NCBI GenBank assembly: GCA_903876665.1
Contig: CAIRAY010000131.1
Location: forward strand, 1 to 32,792
Length of the DNA stretch: 32,792 bases
Direction: 5' to 3'
Origin: an uncultured Fibrobacterota bacterium
GTDB lineage: Bacteria > Fibrobacterota > Fibrobacteria > Fibrobacterales > Fibrobacteraceae
Below, one piece after another: positions 1-8,198 of the stretch; position 1 is the first letter of the stretch, and each line of letters begins with the position of its first letter. The notes below the pieces were generated by a model. The model had not been told where the DNA came from, ran no database searches, and was given only the letters and a program-made list of their open reading frames with translations. A program made the position numbers and the translations under genes.

Positions 1-343
1 CCAGTTACGGTTACTGGCAGCTATGCAAAGCTTGGCCACTTAGGGCTTTGCCCTTTCCACACAGTGGATATGTGCCGGTAATCGCCGAGGCGAAACCGGC
101 ATATCAAGTGGAGCACTATCCACTGTGTGGACCATCACCGCACATCTACCGGAGTTCTGTGATGCCCATGCTGGGCATGACAAGAATAACCGAGGCCCAT
201 TGCAAAAAGCATGTCATGGCCGGAACGGCCATCACCGCACATCTACCGGAGTTCTGTGATGCTCCACACAGTGGATAGCGCTCGACTAAGCAACAAAGTT
301 GCAAGTCGCCAAGCTTTGCATAGCTGCCAGTAACCGTAACTGG
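1..343. repeat. Composite intergenic palindrome with 36-bp inverted arms
   Basis: Positions 1-36 are the perfect reverse complement of 308-343. Nested inside are several copies of a short hairpin of the form TCCAC-ACA-GTGGA (56-68, 264-276, and inverted at 117-129). A 34-bp direct repeat lies at 132-165 and 229-262. A structured arm at 68-104 pairs GCCGGT with ACCGGC around an inner TCGC/GCGA stem. No credible gene is present. The left edge coincides with the window edge, so the element may extend further. It lies downstream of ptsI and could end its transcript, but no classical T-tract terminator is seen. It could be a REP/MITE-like element. Confidence 0.9.
132..262. repeat. 34-bp direct repeat, two copies (132-165 and 229-262)
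   Basis: The two 34-bp copies are identical and lie 97 bp apart within the palindromic array downstream of ptsI. The intervening DNA contains GGGCATGACAAGA, a motif seen again at 363-394. The spacing and the copy number of two do not suit CRISPR. Confidence 0.85.
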
Positions 344-358
344 CAGCACATCGGCCGT

Positions 359-400
359 GCCGGGCATGACAAGACTAGCCGGCATGACAAGACTGCCGGG
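359..400. repeat. Short tandem repeat of a GCCGG(G)CATGACAAGACT unit
   Basis: Two near-identical units (359-376 and 378-394) are followed by a partial third (395-400). They sit directly downstream of the ptsI stop codon on the minus strand. A related piece occurs at 173-185. GCCGG/CCGGC pairs allow hairpins in the ptsI 3' region, which may protect or terminate the transcript; that role is inferred. Confidence 0.75.
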
Positions 401-409
401 CTTGCGCGC

Positions 410-2242
410 TTATTCTAGCACATCAAGATTGACGATATGGTCGTTGAGCTTGACCAGGGTGCGGTCGCTCTTGTTGAAATCGGCCGTGACGATAAAAGAC
501 GAAATCCCCAGGTCGGAAATCTTCTGCATGTACTTCTTTTTGAGGAGATGGTTGATCTCGTCGGTGTGGGACATGCTCATGACCTGGTGCACCATGGTCC
601 GGGCTTCTTCGTAGCTCACGGACCGGATGAACTTTTTGCACTCCATGATGTTCCACGGGGTCATGGAAAGCTCATCAACGCCAAGCCCAAGCAAGAGCAG
701 AGTGGAAAGGGGCTCGGTCACCATTTCACCACAAACGCTCACGGTAATTCCTTCACGATGCGCCGCTTGCACCACATGATGGATCATGCGAAGCACTGCG
801 GGATGGTGGGGCTGGAACATGCTGGCGATACGCTCGTTGGAACGGTCGACCGCCAGAGTAAACTGAATGAGGTCATTGGTCCCGATGCTGAAAAAATCAA
901 CCTCGCGAGCGAGCTCATCCACCATGATCACGGCGGCAGGAACCTCCACCATGATGCCAATCTCGTAGGGAGGAACATCGACGCCTTGATCCAGGAGTTC
1001 CTGCTTTACGGCCGCAAGAATCCGCTTGGATTCCTGAATCTCGTGCACGGAGGAAATCATGGGGAACATGATCCGCAGATTGGAGCACCCCTCGCCGGCG
1101 CGCAAAATCGCACGCAGCTGGGTTTTGAAAATTTCGGTTTTGTCGAGGCAGACGCGGATGGAGCGCCACCCCATGAAGGGATTGGACTCATCGGTGGCCG
1201 ACAATTCCGGAATGATTTTATCGCCACCGGCATCGAGGGTACGGATGGTTACAGTAAGGGGATTAAGCCGGTGGATAATGTAGCGATAGGCTTCCGTTTG
1301 TTCTTCGCAGCTCGGATTGCCCTTTTGAATAAAGAGGAATTCCGAGCGGTACAGGCCCACGCCCGTCGCTCCCATGGTCTCCACCTCGTCAGCTTCCATG
1401 GGAAATTCGATGTTGGCCATCAGCTTTACGTACTTGCCGTCCAAGGTCTGGGGCTCTAGCCTGCGCGTGGTCAGGAGCTCCTGCGCCTGCCGCTTGAAGG
1501 CCTCAATCTTGGCTTTGTATTTTTTGATGTCCGAATCGAGCGGATTGATGATCACGAGCCCGTTCGAGCCATCAACGATCATGAAATCACCGGCTTCGGC
1601 CTTGACCGAAATGTCGCTCAAGCCAGACACAGCAGGGATTTTGAGCGCGCGCGCCAAGATGGAAACATGGGACGTGCTGCCACCCGTGTCCGTGGCAAAA
1701 GCCATGGCCTGACCCTGTTTCAGCTTGATCACATGGGACGGATTCAGGGTATGCCCGATGAGAATGGCACTCTCTTCGATGGTCATTCCTTCCATGGACA
1801 TCACTGGCCCGGAATCACCTAATAAAGCCATCATGCGATTGTACAAGTCGCTCAAGTCGACAGAGCGCTCCCGCAACAGCTGGATGGGGCTTTGCTCGAA
1901 CTGGGAGATAATTTCCTTCATGCGCACATGGAAAGCCCAGCGCGAATTCTGGTGCTCCTTGCGGATGGCCTCAAGAACAGGGTCAATCAGAGTGGGGTCC
2001 TGAAGGATCATCATCTGCGCATCGAGAATGCGAGCGTCATCCTTGGAAACCATCTTCTGAATATTCTGTTTGGCGATTTCGAGTTCGCGCAAGGATTGCC
2101 GCACGGCTTTCTGGAAAAGCGAGAGCTCCTTGGGCACCCGTTCAGGCAAAATTGGATCGGAAGATACGGAAAATTCCTGGTTGACCAATTTCTGCACCCG
2201 TCCCATGGCATAGCCAGGAGACGCAGGCACCCCCGTCATCAT
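410..2242 (-). CDS. ptsI: PTS enzyme I (phosphoenolpyruvate-protein phosphotransferase)
   Basis: Cytoplasmic enzyme that takes phosphate from phosphoenolpyruvate onto a histidine and passes it to HPr. The start at 2242 gives 610 residues (family about 575). It begins with the typical TGVPASPGYAMG segment. It places the phospho-histidine (GGSTSHVSI) at H192 and the active-site cysteine (VSVCGEM) at C504, close to H189 and C502 of E. coli. A PEP-utilizers swivelling domain and a TIM-barrel domain follow in the usual order, with about 30 extra residues at the C-terminus. In-frame ATGs at 2275 and 2374 would extend the protein into ptsH; no clear ribosome binding site decides the start. The gene lies 10 bp after ptsH. 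No sugar-specific EII component is visible nearby, so a regulatory role through HPr and HprK is likely. Confidence 0.95.
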   Translation of the reverse strand: MMTGVPASPGYAMGRVQKLVNQEFSVSSDPILPERVPKELSLFQKAVRQSLRELEIAKQNIQKMVSKDDARILDAQMMILQDPTLIDPVLEAIRKEHQNSRWAFHVRMKEIISQFEQSPIQLLRERSVDLSDLYNRMMALLGDSGPVMSMEGMTIEESAILIGHTLNPSHVIKLKQGQAMAFATDTGGSTSHVSILARALKIPAVSGLSDISVKAEAGDFMIVDGSNGLVIINPLDSDIKKYKAKIEAFKRQAQELLTTRRLEPQTLDGKYVKLMANIEFPMEADEVETMGATGVGLYRSEFLFIQKGNPSCEEQTEAYRYIIHRLNPLTVTIRTLDAGGDKIIPELSATDESNPFMGWRSIRVCLDKTEIFKTQLRAILRAGEGCSNLRIMFPMISSVHEIQESKRILAAVKQELLDQGVDVPPYEIGIMVEVPAAVIMVDELAREVDFFSIGTNDLIQFTLAVDRSNERIASMFQPHHPAVLRMIHHVVQAAHREGITVSVCGEMVTEPLSTLLLLGLGVDELSMTPWNIMECKKFIRSVSYEEARTMVHQVMSMSHTDEINHLLKKKYMQKISDLGISSFIVTADFNKSDRTLVKLNDHIVNLDVLE

Positions 2243-2252
2243 TAGGCGACGC

Positions 2253-2531
2253 TTAGGGGTCGTAGTGCTCTTCATTGAATCGGTCATTAAATAGCTTTTC
2301 CAGCTTCTGGAAGGTATCGTCCTCGTCCGAGCCATTAATTTCAAATTGGACTTCGGAGCCCGGAGTGATGGCAAGCATCATCACATTGAGAATGCTTTTG
2401 GCGTTGGCCCGTGTTCCACCGTAAATGAGGAACACATCGCTCTGGGCGCGACTGGTAATGTCGACAATGGCGCCGGCAGGGCGGGCGTGGACGCCCATTT
2501 TATTGATTACCTTGAGTGTGCGAATTTTCAT
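2253..2531 (-). CDS. ptsH: Phosphocarrier protein HPr
   Basis: Small cytoplasmic phosphocarrier of 92 residues (family 85-90). The catalytic histidine is at exactly H15 in GVHARPAG. The regulatory serine is at S46 in NAKSILNVMML, the site phosphorylated by HPr kinase, whose gene is three genes upstream. Both sites being intact means it can be used by enzyme I and by HprK. The ATG lies 3 bp after the stop of the preceding MCE gene and has no clear Shine-Dalgarno sequence, so translational coupling is likely. An acidic C-terminal tail (EEHYDP) is slightly longer than usual. Confidence 0.97.
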   Translation of the reverse strand: MKIRTLKVINKMGVHARPAGAIVDITSRAQSDVFLIYGGTRANAKSILNVMMLAITPGSEVQFEINGSDEDDTFQKLEKLFNDRFNEEHYDP

Positions 2532-2534
2532 AGG

Positions 2535-3443
2535 TCAGAAGATGTCAATGTTTACATCAAGACCATCTTTCAGAATCGTCTTGAAAAGGGAATCGGCCGT
2601 GATCACAGTATTGGAAAGATCGTCATGCAACTTGCGGTCATTCAAAAGAATTCCCATGGTGTTGTCCTGGCGTTGGAGCTTGCCCACGATTCCATCCACA
2701 CGGCCCATCAGGGAATCGAGTCGCCCAAGCATGCCCTTGGTGTCCGTGGCGAGAAGCTGGGCATCAGCCACGAGGCCCTTGACGGGTGCGCGGTTTTCGT
2801 CGAGTACTTCGTTCACCTTGCGACCAGCATCGTCCAGGCGTCCCAAGGTTTGCTTCAGAGCGGGATCGGTTTCATCGATCAGACGCCCGACACGCAACTC
2901 CAAGTTTTCGGTGCGCTCGAGCAAGCTATTGAACCGTTCGCGGAATTCCGGCGTAGCGAAAGTAGAGTCCACCACGCCCTTGACCACATTGACCAGGACC
3001 CGGGTAGAGTCGAACACTTCGCCAGCGAGCCCCATGGCCTCGGCGATACCTGCATCAAACATGCCACTGATGGTGTCACCAGGCAGCCAGGACTCCGGAG
3101 AATTCCCGAGCAAAATTCCAATCTGACGCTCTCCCATAAGGCCAATGTTCTGGACGCGAATCTCGGAGCCTTTGGGGATCTGCACGTCGTCGCGCAGGCG
3201 AATTTGTACGCAAACCTGGGAACCCACGAGCTCCATGGATTCCACCTTGCCCAATTTGACGCCGTTGACTTTGACGGGGTCGTCCAGGGTCAGGGTGCTG
3301 ACTTGGCTGAACTTCAAAAAATATCGGTGGAAATTTTCGCGCGGATCACTGTCATTCAGGAAAAGAATCCCAAACACCAAAATCACCATCGAGAGGAGAA
3401 CGACAGCGCCAACAATGTAATAGAGCTTTTTGTCTGTTTTCAT
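2535..3443 (-). CDS. MlaD-like MCE-domain protein, copy 1
   Basis: Predicted inner-membrane-anchored periplasmic protein of 302 residues. An N-terminal transmembrane helix (about 9-29) is followed by one MCE/MlaD domain (about 38-116, with a VNGVKLGKVESM segment typical of the family). A long helical region (about 140-290) follows. MCE proteins of this plan form hexameric rings that move lipids between membranes, usually with an MlaE permease and MlaF ATPase. Neither partner is in the window. It is a tandem paralogue of the next gene upstream, and both end in L-D-[VM]-N-[IV]-D-I-F. Substrate unknown. Confidence 0.86.
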   Translation of the reverse strand: MKTDKKLYYIVGAVVLLSMVILVFGILFLNDSDPRENFHRYFLKFSQVSTLTLDDPVKVNGVKLGKVESMELVGSQVCVQIRLRDDVQIPKGSEIRVQNIGLMGERQIGILLGNSPESWLPGDTISGMFDAGIAEAMGLAGEVFDSTRVLVNVVKGVVDSTFATPEFRERFNSLLERTENLELRVGRLIDETDPALKQTLGRLDDAGRKVNEVLDENRAPVKGLVADAQLLATDTKGMLGRLDSLMGRVDGIVGKLQRQDNTMGILLNDRKLHDDLSNTVITADSLFKTILKDGLDVNIDIF

Positions 3444-3501
3444 GCGAGCTTCTATAATCTAAATAATTATCTAGCCTATTCGTCTTTTTGAGGACCCCAG
3501 A

Positions 3502-4425
3502 CTAGAATATGTCCACATTCATGTCCAACCCCTTTTTGCGGAGCTCCTTGATGAACTCCCGCATTTGATGGACCATGTCCTTGGCGGAATTTTGAAAAGT
3601 ACTGTCATTGAGCATGAGTCCGGCACTATTTTGCTTTTCTTTTAGGCGTCCAGTCAGCCAGTCCCCTTGTTTGGAAAGGGATGCGGCCTGGCCGGAAAGG
3701 GAAATGAGGCTCGCGTCAATTTCCTTGACGCCTTGGGCTGTCGCCGAAATCCCAGGACCGAGCTCCCTTTTCAACGTGTCGATCCGGGAAAGCACCCCGC
3801 GGACTTCCTTTTGCAAAACCCTTAGGGAATCCCGCCAATCCACCAGGTTCCGGTCGAGGCGGTCTAGGGAATTTGAAGCGCCAGAAACCACATTCCCAAT
3901 GCGGGCTTGAACTTCCGGATTCCCCACAGTGGAATCCCAGACGCCAATGGAAGTCGTCAGGAGGGTATCCACCGAAGAAAGAAGCGCGCCGGCCATAAAG
4001 ACCAGCCGGGTTGAACCCTGGTCATAGCCACCTCGAATGGAATCCTCTTCCCGATAAAAATCCTTGGATTGGCCCACTCGGATTTCCACTTCCCGCTGGC
4101 CTAGAAGCCCTGTATTCACTACCCGGAATCGGGAATCCCGAGGAACGCTGATTTTCTTCTCGATACGCAGAAGGACCAGGACCCCATCCTCACGCAAGGT
4201 GGTCGAGGTAACGTACCCCTTCTTCATTCCCAGAATTTGAACCGAGTTCCCTTCACGCAGCGTTCCGACCTCGGGAAACAGCACCGAATAGTTGCGGTAG
4301 GGACGTAGGGGACTTTTGGGATGAAAGGCAAACCAACACGCCACGGCAAACAACAGAAAACCAAGAAGGCCTACCGCGAAGCGCCCGTTGCCTACACTGA
4401 ATTCATTATTGGTGGAACTACTCAT
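3502..4425 (-). CDS. MlaD-like MCE-domain protein, copy 2
   Basis: Paralogue of the adjacent MCE gene, 307 residues. One transmembrane helix lies at about 14-32, then an MCE domain (about 40-120, with QILGMKKGYVTSTTL), then a helical C-terminal region with heptad-like segments, ending LDMNVDIF. The start overlaps the hprK stop by 8 bp, so it is translated from the same mRNA. A 58-bp gap separates it from copy 1. The pair may form mixed or alternative rings for lipid transport at the cell envelope; the partner permease must be elsewhere. Confidence 0.85.
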   Translation of the reverse strand: MSSSTNNEFSVGNGRFAVGLLGFLLFAVACWFAFHPKSPLRPYRNYSVLFPEVGTLREGNSVQILGMKKGYVTSTTLREDGVLVLLRIEKKISVPRDSRFRVVNTGLLGQREVEIRVGQSKDFYREEDSIRGGYDQGSTRLVFMAGALLSSVDTLLTTSIGVWDSTVGNPEVQARIGNVVSGASNSLDRLDRNLVDWRDSLRVLQKEVRGVLSRIDTLKRELGPGISATAQGVKEIDASLISLSGQAASLSKQGDWLTGRLKEKQNSAGLMLNDSTFQNSAKDMVHQMREFIKELRKKGLDMNVDIF

Positions 4426-5449
4426 AGAATCCGGAAATCTGGCGGTACCAGAAGATGTTGTCCTCTTCCTTGCCCCGGGCCATTTTGTCCTCGATCGCCT
4501 TCATCAGGGACTTGTTGAATTCGGCCGCCGTATCTACTCCTGCCTGTTTCATCAGGGTGTTCATAGCAATCACTTCGGAAATCACCGTGATGTTTTTTCC
4601 CGGCAGAACCGGAATCACCACGCTCGGGATTTTGACGCCCATGATGTCTTCGAATTGGGAGGCGAGACCCGTCCGGTCATAGGTTTCATTTTCCTGAAAG
4701 TACTGAAGTTCGACAATAATTTCGACTTTTTTGACCTTGCGCACCGCATGGATTCCAAACATGGAACGCACATCAATGATGCCAACTCCACGAATTTCCA
4801 TGTGGTGGTTTATAATAGAGTCACAATGTCCGATAATGCTGTTTCCAAGGCGCACGAGCTTGACCGAATCATCGGCAACCAGGCGATGACCCCGTTCCAC
4901 CAGGTCAAGAACGCACTCGCTTTTTCCAATATTTGAAGCCCCGATGTAAAGCATTCCCACGCCATACACATCGACAAGACTTGCATGCACAATCACGAAA
5001 GGCGAAAACCAGCCCTCAAGTTCCCGATTAACTCCGCGTACAAACTCTGCGGTATTTTTCCGGGTAACCACAAGAGGCACATTTTGGTTCTGGCACATTT
5101 CCAGAAGCTCGGGATGGGGCAAAAGCCCGTGGCAAAGAACCCAAAGGGGGCATTCGAAGGAGCGTAGCCGATCAAAAACTTCGCGACGACGTTCAGGGCC
5201 AATCGACTCCAGATAGCTCCATTCGGTGGTGCCGACCATCTGGATGCTTTGCCTGGCAAAAACATCCGTGAATCCGGCAAAAGCAAGGCCGGGCCTGTGA
5301 ATGTCCGGCTCAGAAATCAGAGTACGCAGGGATTCGGGAGGGGTCTTCAGCTCCAGCTCAAGCTGTGCCGCGTACTGCTCAAAAAAATCACGCGCCGGAA
5401 AGTTCTTCCGACGCTGAATGATGATGTCTTTTAGTCCGTGTGAAGCCAA
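4418..5449 (-). CDS. hprK: HPr kinase/phosphorylase
   Basis: Bifunctional enzyme that phosphorylates and dephosphorylates Ser46 of HPr in response to metabolic state. It has 343 residues (family 305-330). The C-terminal kinase domain shows the active-site histidine H155 in VHASLVDVYG. The P-loop GASNIGKSE lies at 170-178 (K176), with Asn replacing the more usual Gly. HRLVADD is at 188-194, and the family signature MEIRGVGIIDV starts at 217. The N-terminal HPr(Ser) kinase domain covers about 1-140. The start is TTG, immediately after the hpf TGA, with no strong ribosome binding site; no in-frame ATG is a better fit. Its substrate HPr is encoded downstream in the same cluster. Confidence 0.96.
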   Translation of the reverse strand: MASHGLKDIIIQRRKNFPARDFFEQYAAQLELELKTPPESLRTLISEPDIHRPGLAFAGFTDVFARQSIQMVGTTEWSYLESIGPERRREVFDRLRSFECPLWVLCHGLLPHPELLEMCQNQNVPLVVTRKNTAEFVRGVNRELEGWFSPFVIVHASLVDVYGVGMLYIGASNIGKSECVLDLVERGHRLVADDSVKLVRLGNSIIGHCDSIINHHMEIRGVGIIDVRSMFGIHAVRKVKKVEIIVELQYFQENETYDRTGLASQFEDIMGVKIPSVVIPVLPGKNITVISEVIAMNTLMKQAGVDTAAEFNKSLMKAIEDKMARGKEEDNIFWYRQISGFYE

Positions 5450-5770
5450 TCAAACTACCAACGAAGCCACGGGCTGAGCCTTGTGGTCCTTGAGTTTTTC
5501 GTTTTCCTTCTTGAGCTGGCGTTCGGCACGCTCAATGGCGATTTCCAGGGCTTTGCCCATGTTTTCCTCTTCACCTTCCGCAGTAATGGTATTGTGAAGA
5601 ATGTTCACGATAAATTCGGCACGCCGTAAATTTTTCTTCTCCGCGTCCAAAATAACGGTGATATCGGTGATGTTGGGGTAAAATCTCTGCAAGCGCTCCG
5701 CTTCCTCCTGCACTTTTTGTTGTAGTGCTTCTGATGCGTTAAAATGTCTTGCAGTCACCTTAATATTCAT
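5450..5770 (-). CDS. hpf: Ribosome hibernation promoting factor, short form
   Basis: Cytoplasmic protein of 106 residues that binds the 30S decoding region and helps inactivate ribosomes in stationary or starved cells. The S30AE/YfiA fold is indicated by the N-terminus MNIKVTARHF and the segment RRAEFIVNILHNTITAEGE. The length matches short HPF, with no C-terminal dimerisation domain. The ATG at 5770 is chosen because GGAGGT lies just upstream; a longer reading from 5821 would begin in the promoter region. It sits between rpoN and hprK, as in the proteobacterial rpoN-hpf clusters, and appears to have its own promoter. Confidence 0.95.
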   Translation of the reverse strand: MNIKVTARHFNASEALQQKVQEEAERLQRFYPNITDITVILDAEKKNLRRAEFIVNILHNTITAEGEEENMGKALEIAIERAERQLKKENEKLKDHKAQPVASLVV

Positions 5771-5783
5771 AGGACCTCCAATT

Positions 5784-5796
5784 TGACAGGATGTCA
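5784..5796. promoter_or_regulatory. Inverted repeat TGACA-GGA-TGTCA upstream of hpf
   Basis: A perfect 5-bp inverted repeat with a 3-bp centre lies between the likely -10 box of hpf (5813-5818) and its Shine-Dalgarno sequence. The position, just downstream of the expected transcription start, suits a repressor operator. A small leader hairpin is the alternative. No regulator can be named. Confidence 0.4.
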
Positions 5797-5812
5797 TGCA
5801 TCCCATTCTTTT

Positions 5813-5818
5813 ATTATA
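5813..5818 (-). promoter_or_regulatory. Probable -10 element of the hpf promoter
   Basis: The minus strand reads a perfect TATAAT here, about 43 bp before the hpf ATG. No convincing -35 box is found at 16-18 bp, so the promoter may need an activator or a different sigma factor. It would let hpf-hprK-mlaD-mlaD-ptsH-ptsI be transcribed separately from the lpt-rpoN part. Confidence 0.45.
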
Positions 5819-5894
5819 CAATCATTTCCAGCAAAAAATCCACTCTTCCTCAAAAAGCTTTAACTCTCATTTGGAATAGGAATTTTTGTCCGGG

Positions 5895-7436
5895 CTATAG
5901 CTTTTTCCGAATCCGGCTAGGCAAAATTCCCAACACCTCCCGGTATTTGGAAACGGTACGGCGGGCGAGCTTCAGTCCATCCCGCACTTCCAGCAGCTTG
6001 ACGATTTGGTCGTCGGAATATGGCTTGTCCTTGGGCTCGGTGGAGAGCAGGCGTTTGATCGCCTCCTTGGCAACGGAGGAACTGATTTCGGAACCGTCTT
6101 CCTGTTCCACCCCCGCAGTAAAGAAATCCTTGAGCTCGAGGACGCCCCAGTCCGTCTGAACATATTTCCCGTTGGTCACCCGGTTCACTGTGCTGATATG
6201 CATGGCAATTTCTTCGGCAATGTCCTGCAAAATCATGGGTTTCAGGTTCCCTGGACCCCGCATGAAAAACTGCTTCTGCCGGCGCAAAATTGCGTCCATC
6301 ACCTTGAGCATCGTCGTTTTGCGCTGGCCGATGCTCTTGATGAGGAAGTCAGCGCTTTTCATCTTTTCGCGGATATACTTCTTGTCCTTGGAGCTGGTGT
6401 GGGAATCCAATAGGAGGTCCGAATAGCTTTTGGAAATGCGTAGCCGTGGCAGGGACCCGTCATTGAGGCGGATTTCCAAATCACCGTGGTCATTTTCCAC
6501 CACCATCAACTCGGGAATTTTGGTGGGCGCCGTATCCCCTCCGGCAAGGACACCGGGCTTTAGGTGCAAGTGGGCAATCTCGTTCAAGATAATGTGCTTG
6601 ACCTGCTCGGGGGTTATGCCCATTTTTTTGGAAATGTCTGCGTACTCGAGCTCCGTAAACAGGTCAAAATACTTGTCAATAATTTCAACGGCTTCCTTGG
6701 AAATATCATCCCGACGCCACGCCTGCAGCAATAGGCATTCCCTGAGATTCCGTGCACCAACGCCCGGTGGATCCAGGGATTGCAACACATGCAAGGCTTC
6801 GCGGACGGAAAGGTGGGTGTTTTCGAGCGCAAGATCGCCCCGTAGCATATTCTCAATTTCCACCCCGATGGGGTCTTTGAGCAAGGCTGCGGCATCGATG
6901 CCCGGAGGAAGTGGTCGTAGATAACCATCATCATCAATCAGTTCGATCAGGTAGCGGACTAGCGCATCCACTCGGGGGGACAGCGCGCGCTCATGAAGCT
7001 GGTCCAGCAAGTGGCTTTCCAGAGTCTTGGAATAGGTCTGGGCACGCTCCCAAGAATCTCCGGGGGCTGGCTTGGACAGGTCTTCCCCATCGTGCACGCC
7101 AAAATCAATATTCTCCTGCACCTGCTTTTCCCAGGCCACCTCATCCACGCTGGACTCCTGGGAAACGAACTCGGGAGCCAGATCGATTTCACGGTCTTCT
7201 GCGGAAAATTCGTCGCCACCTTCGTCCGCGGGCATTTCGTCAAATTCCTCCCCGGTGTCTTCCCGCTCCTCACGATCGTCGGCAATTTCGAGCAAGGGGT
7301 TCATCAGGATCTCCTGCTGAATCATCTGCTCCAATTCGAGCGTATTGGCCTGAAGCATGTTGATCGATTGGATCATCTGAGGCGCAAGCTTTTGCTCAAG
7401 CCGCATCGAGGTATTTTGCTGCATTCCTAAATTCAC
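5895..7436 (-). CDS. rpoN: RNA polymerase sigma-54 factor
   Basis: Alternative sigma factor that directs RNA polymerase to -24/-12 promoters and needs AAA+ activators. It has 513 residues (E. coli 477). The glutamine-rich activator-interacting region I is at about 5-50 (MRLEQKLAPQMIQSINMLQ). An acidic region II (about 50-100) is longer than usual. The core-binding domain follows, then a helix-turn-helix (STVNRVTNGKYVQT) and the RpoN box ARRTVSKYRE at 491-500. The start is taken as GTG at 7436 because GGAGGA lies 4-5 bp upstream; ATG at 7424 is the alternative. It starts 18 bp after the lptB stop, so it is probably cotranscribed. Confidence 0.98.
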   Translation of the reverse strand: MNLGMQQNTSMRLEQKLAPQMIQSINMLQANTLELEQMIQQEILMNPLLEIADDREEREDTGEEFDEMPADEGGDEFSAEDREIDLAPEFVSQESSVDEVAWEKQVQENIDFGVHDGEDLSKPAPGDSWERAQTYSKTLESHLLDQLHERALSPRVDALVRYLIELIDDDGYLRPLPPGIDAAALLKDPIGVEIENMLRGDLALENTHLSVREALHVLQSLDPPGVGARNLRECLLLQAWRRDDISKEAVEIIDKYFDLFTELEYADISKKMGITPEQVKHIILNEIAHLHLKPGVLAGGDTAPTKIPELMVVENDHGDLEIRLNDGSLPRLRISKSYSDLLLDSHTSSKDKKYIREKMKSADFLIKSIGQRKTTMLKVMDAILRRQKQFFMRGPGNLKPMILQDIAEEIAMHISTVNRVTNGKYVQTDWGVLELKDFFTAGVEQEDGSEISSSVAKEAIKRLLSTEPKDKPYSDDQIVKLLEVRDGLKLARRTVSKYREVLGILPSRIRKKL

Positions 7437-7454
7437 ACATTCCTCCGCAATCCG

Positions 7455-8198
7455 CTAATCCAAGCGGAACGATTCGCCTAAATAAATCTTTCGGGCCTGC
7501 TCGTCCTGGGCAAGGAACTCGGAGGTTCCTTCCGTGAGCACTTGACTCCTGTACATTATATATGCCCGATCCGTGATTGACAAGGTTTCTCTGACATTAT
7601 GATCCGTAATCAGCACACCCATGCCTTTGTCCCGCAATTGAGAAATGATGGATTGGATGTCCGCCACGGCGATGGGATCAATGCCCGCAAAAGGTTCATC
7701 GAGCAAAATAAAATCCGGGTCGCTCGCCAGGGCACGCGCAATTTCCAAACGACGCCGCTCTCCGCCCGAACAGGAATACGCCTTGGTTTTGCGGATGTGG
7801 CTTATCTTGAATTCTTCAAGCAATTGCTCGAGCCTTTCTTTGCGCGCCAGACGCTTCATTCCCTGCAACTCCAAAATTGCCATGATGTTATCTTCAACAG
7901 ACAGCTTGCGGAACACCGAAGCTTCTTGCGGAAGATAGCCCACTCCGAGCCGCGCACGCTGGTACATGGGCTTGCGGGAAATTTCCACATCGTCCAGGAA
8001 GATGTGTCCGGCATCCGGACGCACCATGCCCACGATCATGTAAAAGGTGGTGGTCTTGCCCGCACCATTTGGACCAAGCAAGCCAACCACCTCACCCTGG
8101 GTGACGCGGATCGATGCCCCGGAAACCACCTGACGGCCTCCATAAACCTTCAGGAGATTGTCTGTCCTAATTGTATGAACATGCGTTTTCAGGTCCAT
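7455..8198 (-). CDS. lptB: LPS export ABC transporter ATP-binding protein
   Basis: Cytoplasmic ATPase that powers LPS extraction from the inner membrane with LptF/LptG (not in the window). It has 247 residues, a usual length. The Walker [10 protein letters not shown] is at 42-50, Q-loop glutamine at Q91, signature CSGGE at 143-147, Walker B FILLDEP at 163-169, and switch histidine H200. The [12 protein letters not shown] stretch is characteristic of LptB. The start codon directly abuts the stop of the lptA-like gene and is preceded by AAGGAAGGG. Its position between lptA and rpoN matches the classical order. Confidence 0.97.
   Translation of the reverse strand: MDLKTHVHTIRTDNLLKVYGGRQVVSGASIRVTQGEVVGLLGPNGAGKTTTFYMIVGMVRPDAGHIFLDDVEISRKPMYQRARLGVGYLPQEASVFRKLSVEDNIMAILELQGMKRLARKERLEQLLEEFKISHIRKTKAYSCSGGERRRLEIARALASDPDFILLDEPFAGIDPIAVADIQSIISQLRDKGMGVLITDHNVRETLSITDRAYIMYRSQVLTEGTSEFLAQDEQARKIYLGESFRLD

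Noticed and set aside
48..385. Short open frames inside the palindromic array
   Set aside because: They are made of repeat sequence on both strands and lack ribosome binding sites.
1..400. CRISPR array
   Set aside because: Repeats are few, differ in type and orientation, and spacers are not of regular length; no cas genes are present.
437..1459. 340-codon plus-strand open frame opposite ptsI
   Set aside because: It is fully antisense to a clear enzyme I gene with intact catalytic motifs, and its product has no recognisable domain. It is a codon-bias shadow.
2346..3491. 381-codon plus-strand open frame opposite ptsH and the first MCE gene
   Set aside because: It spans two real genes on the other strand, including the HPr active site region. 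No ribosome binding site or domain supports it.
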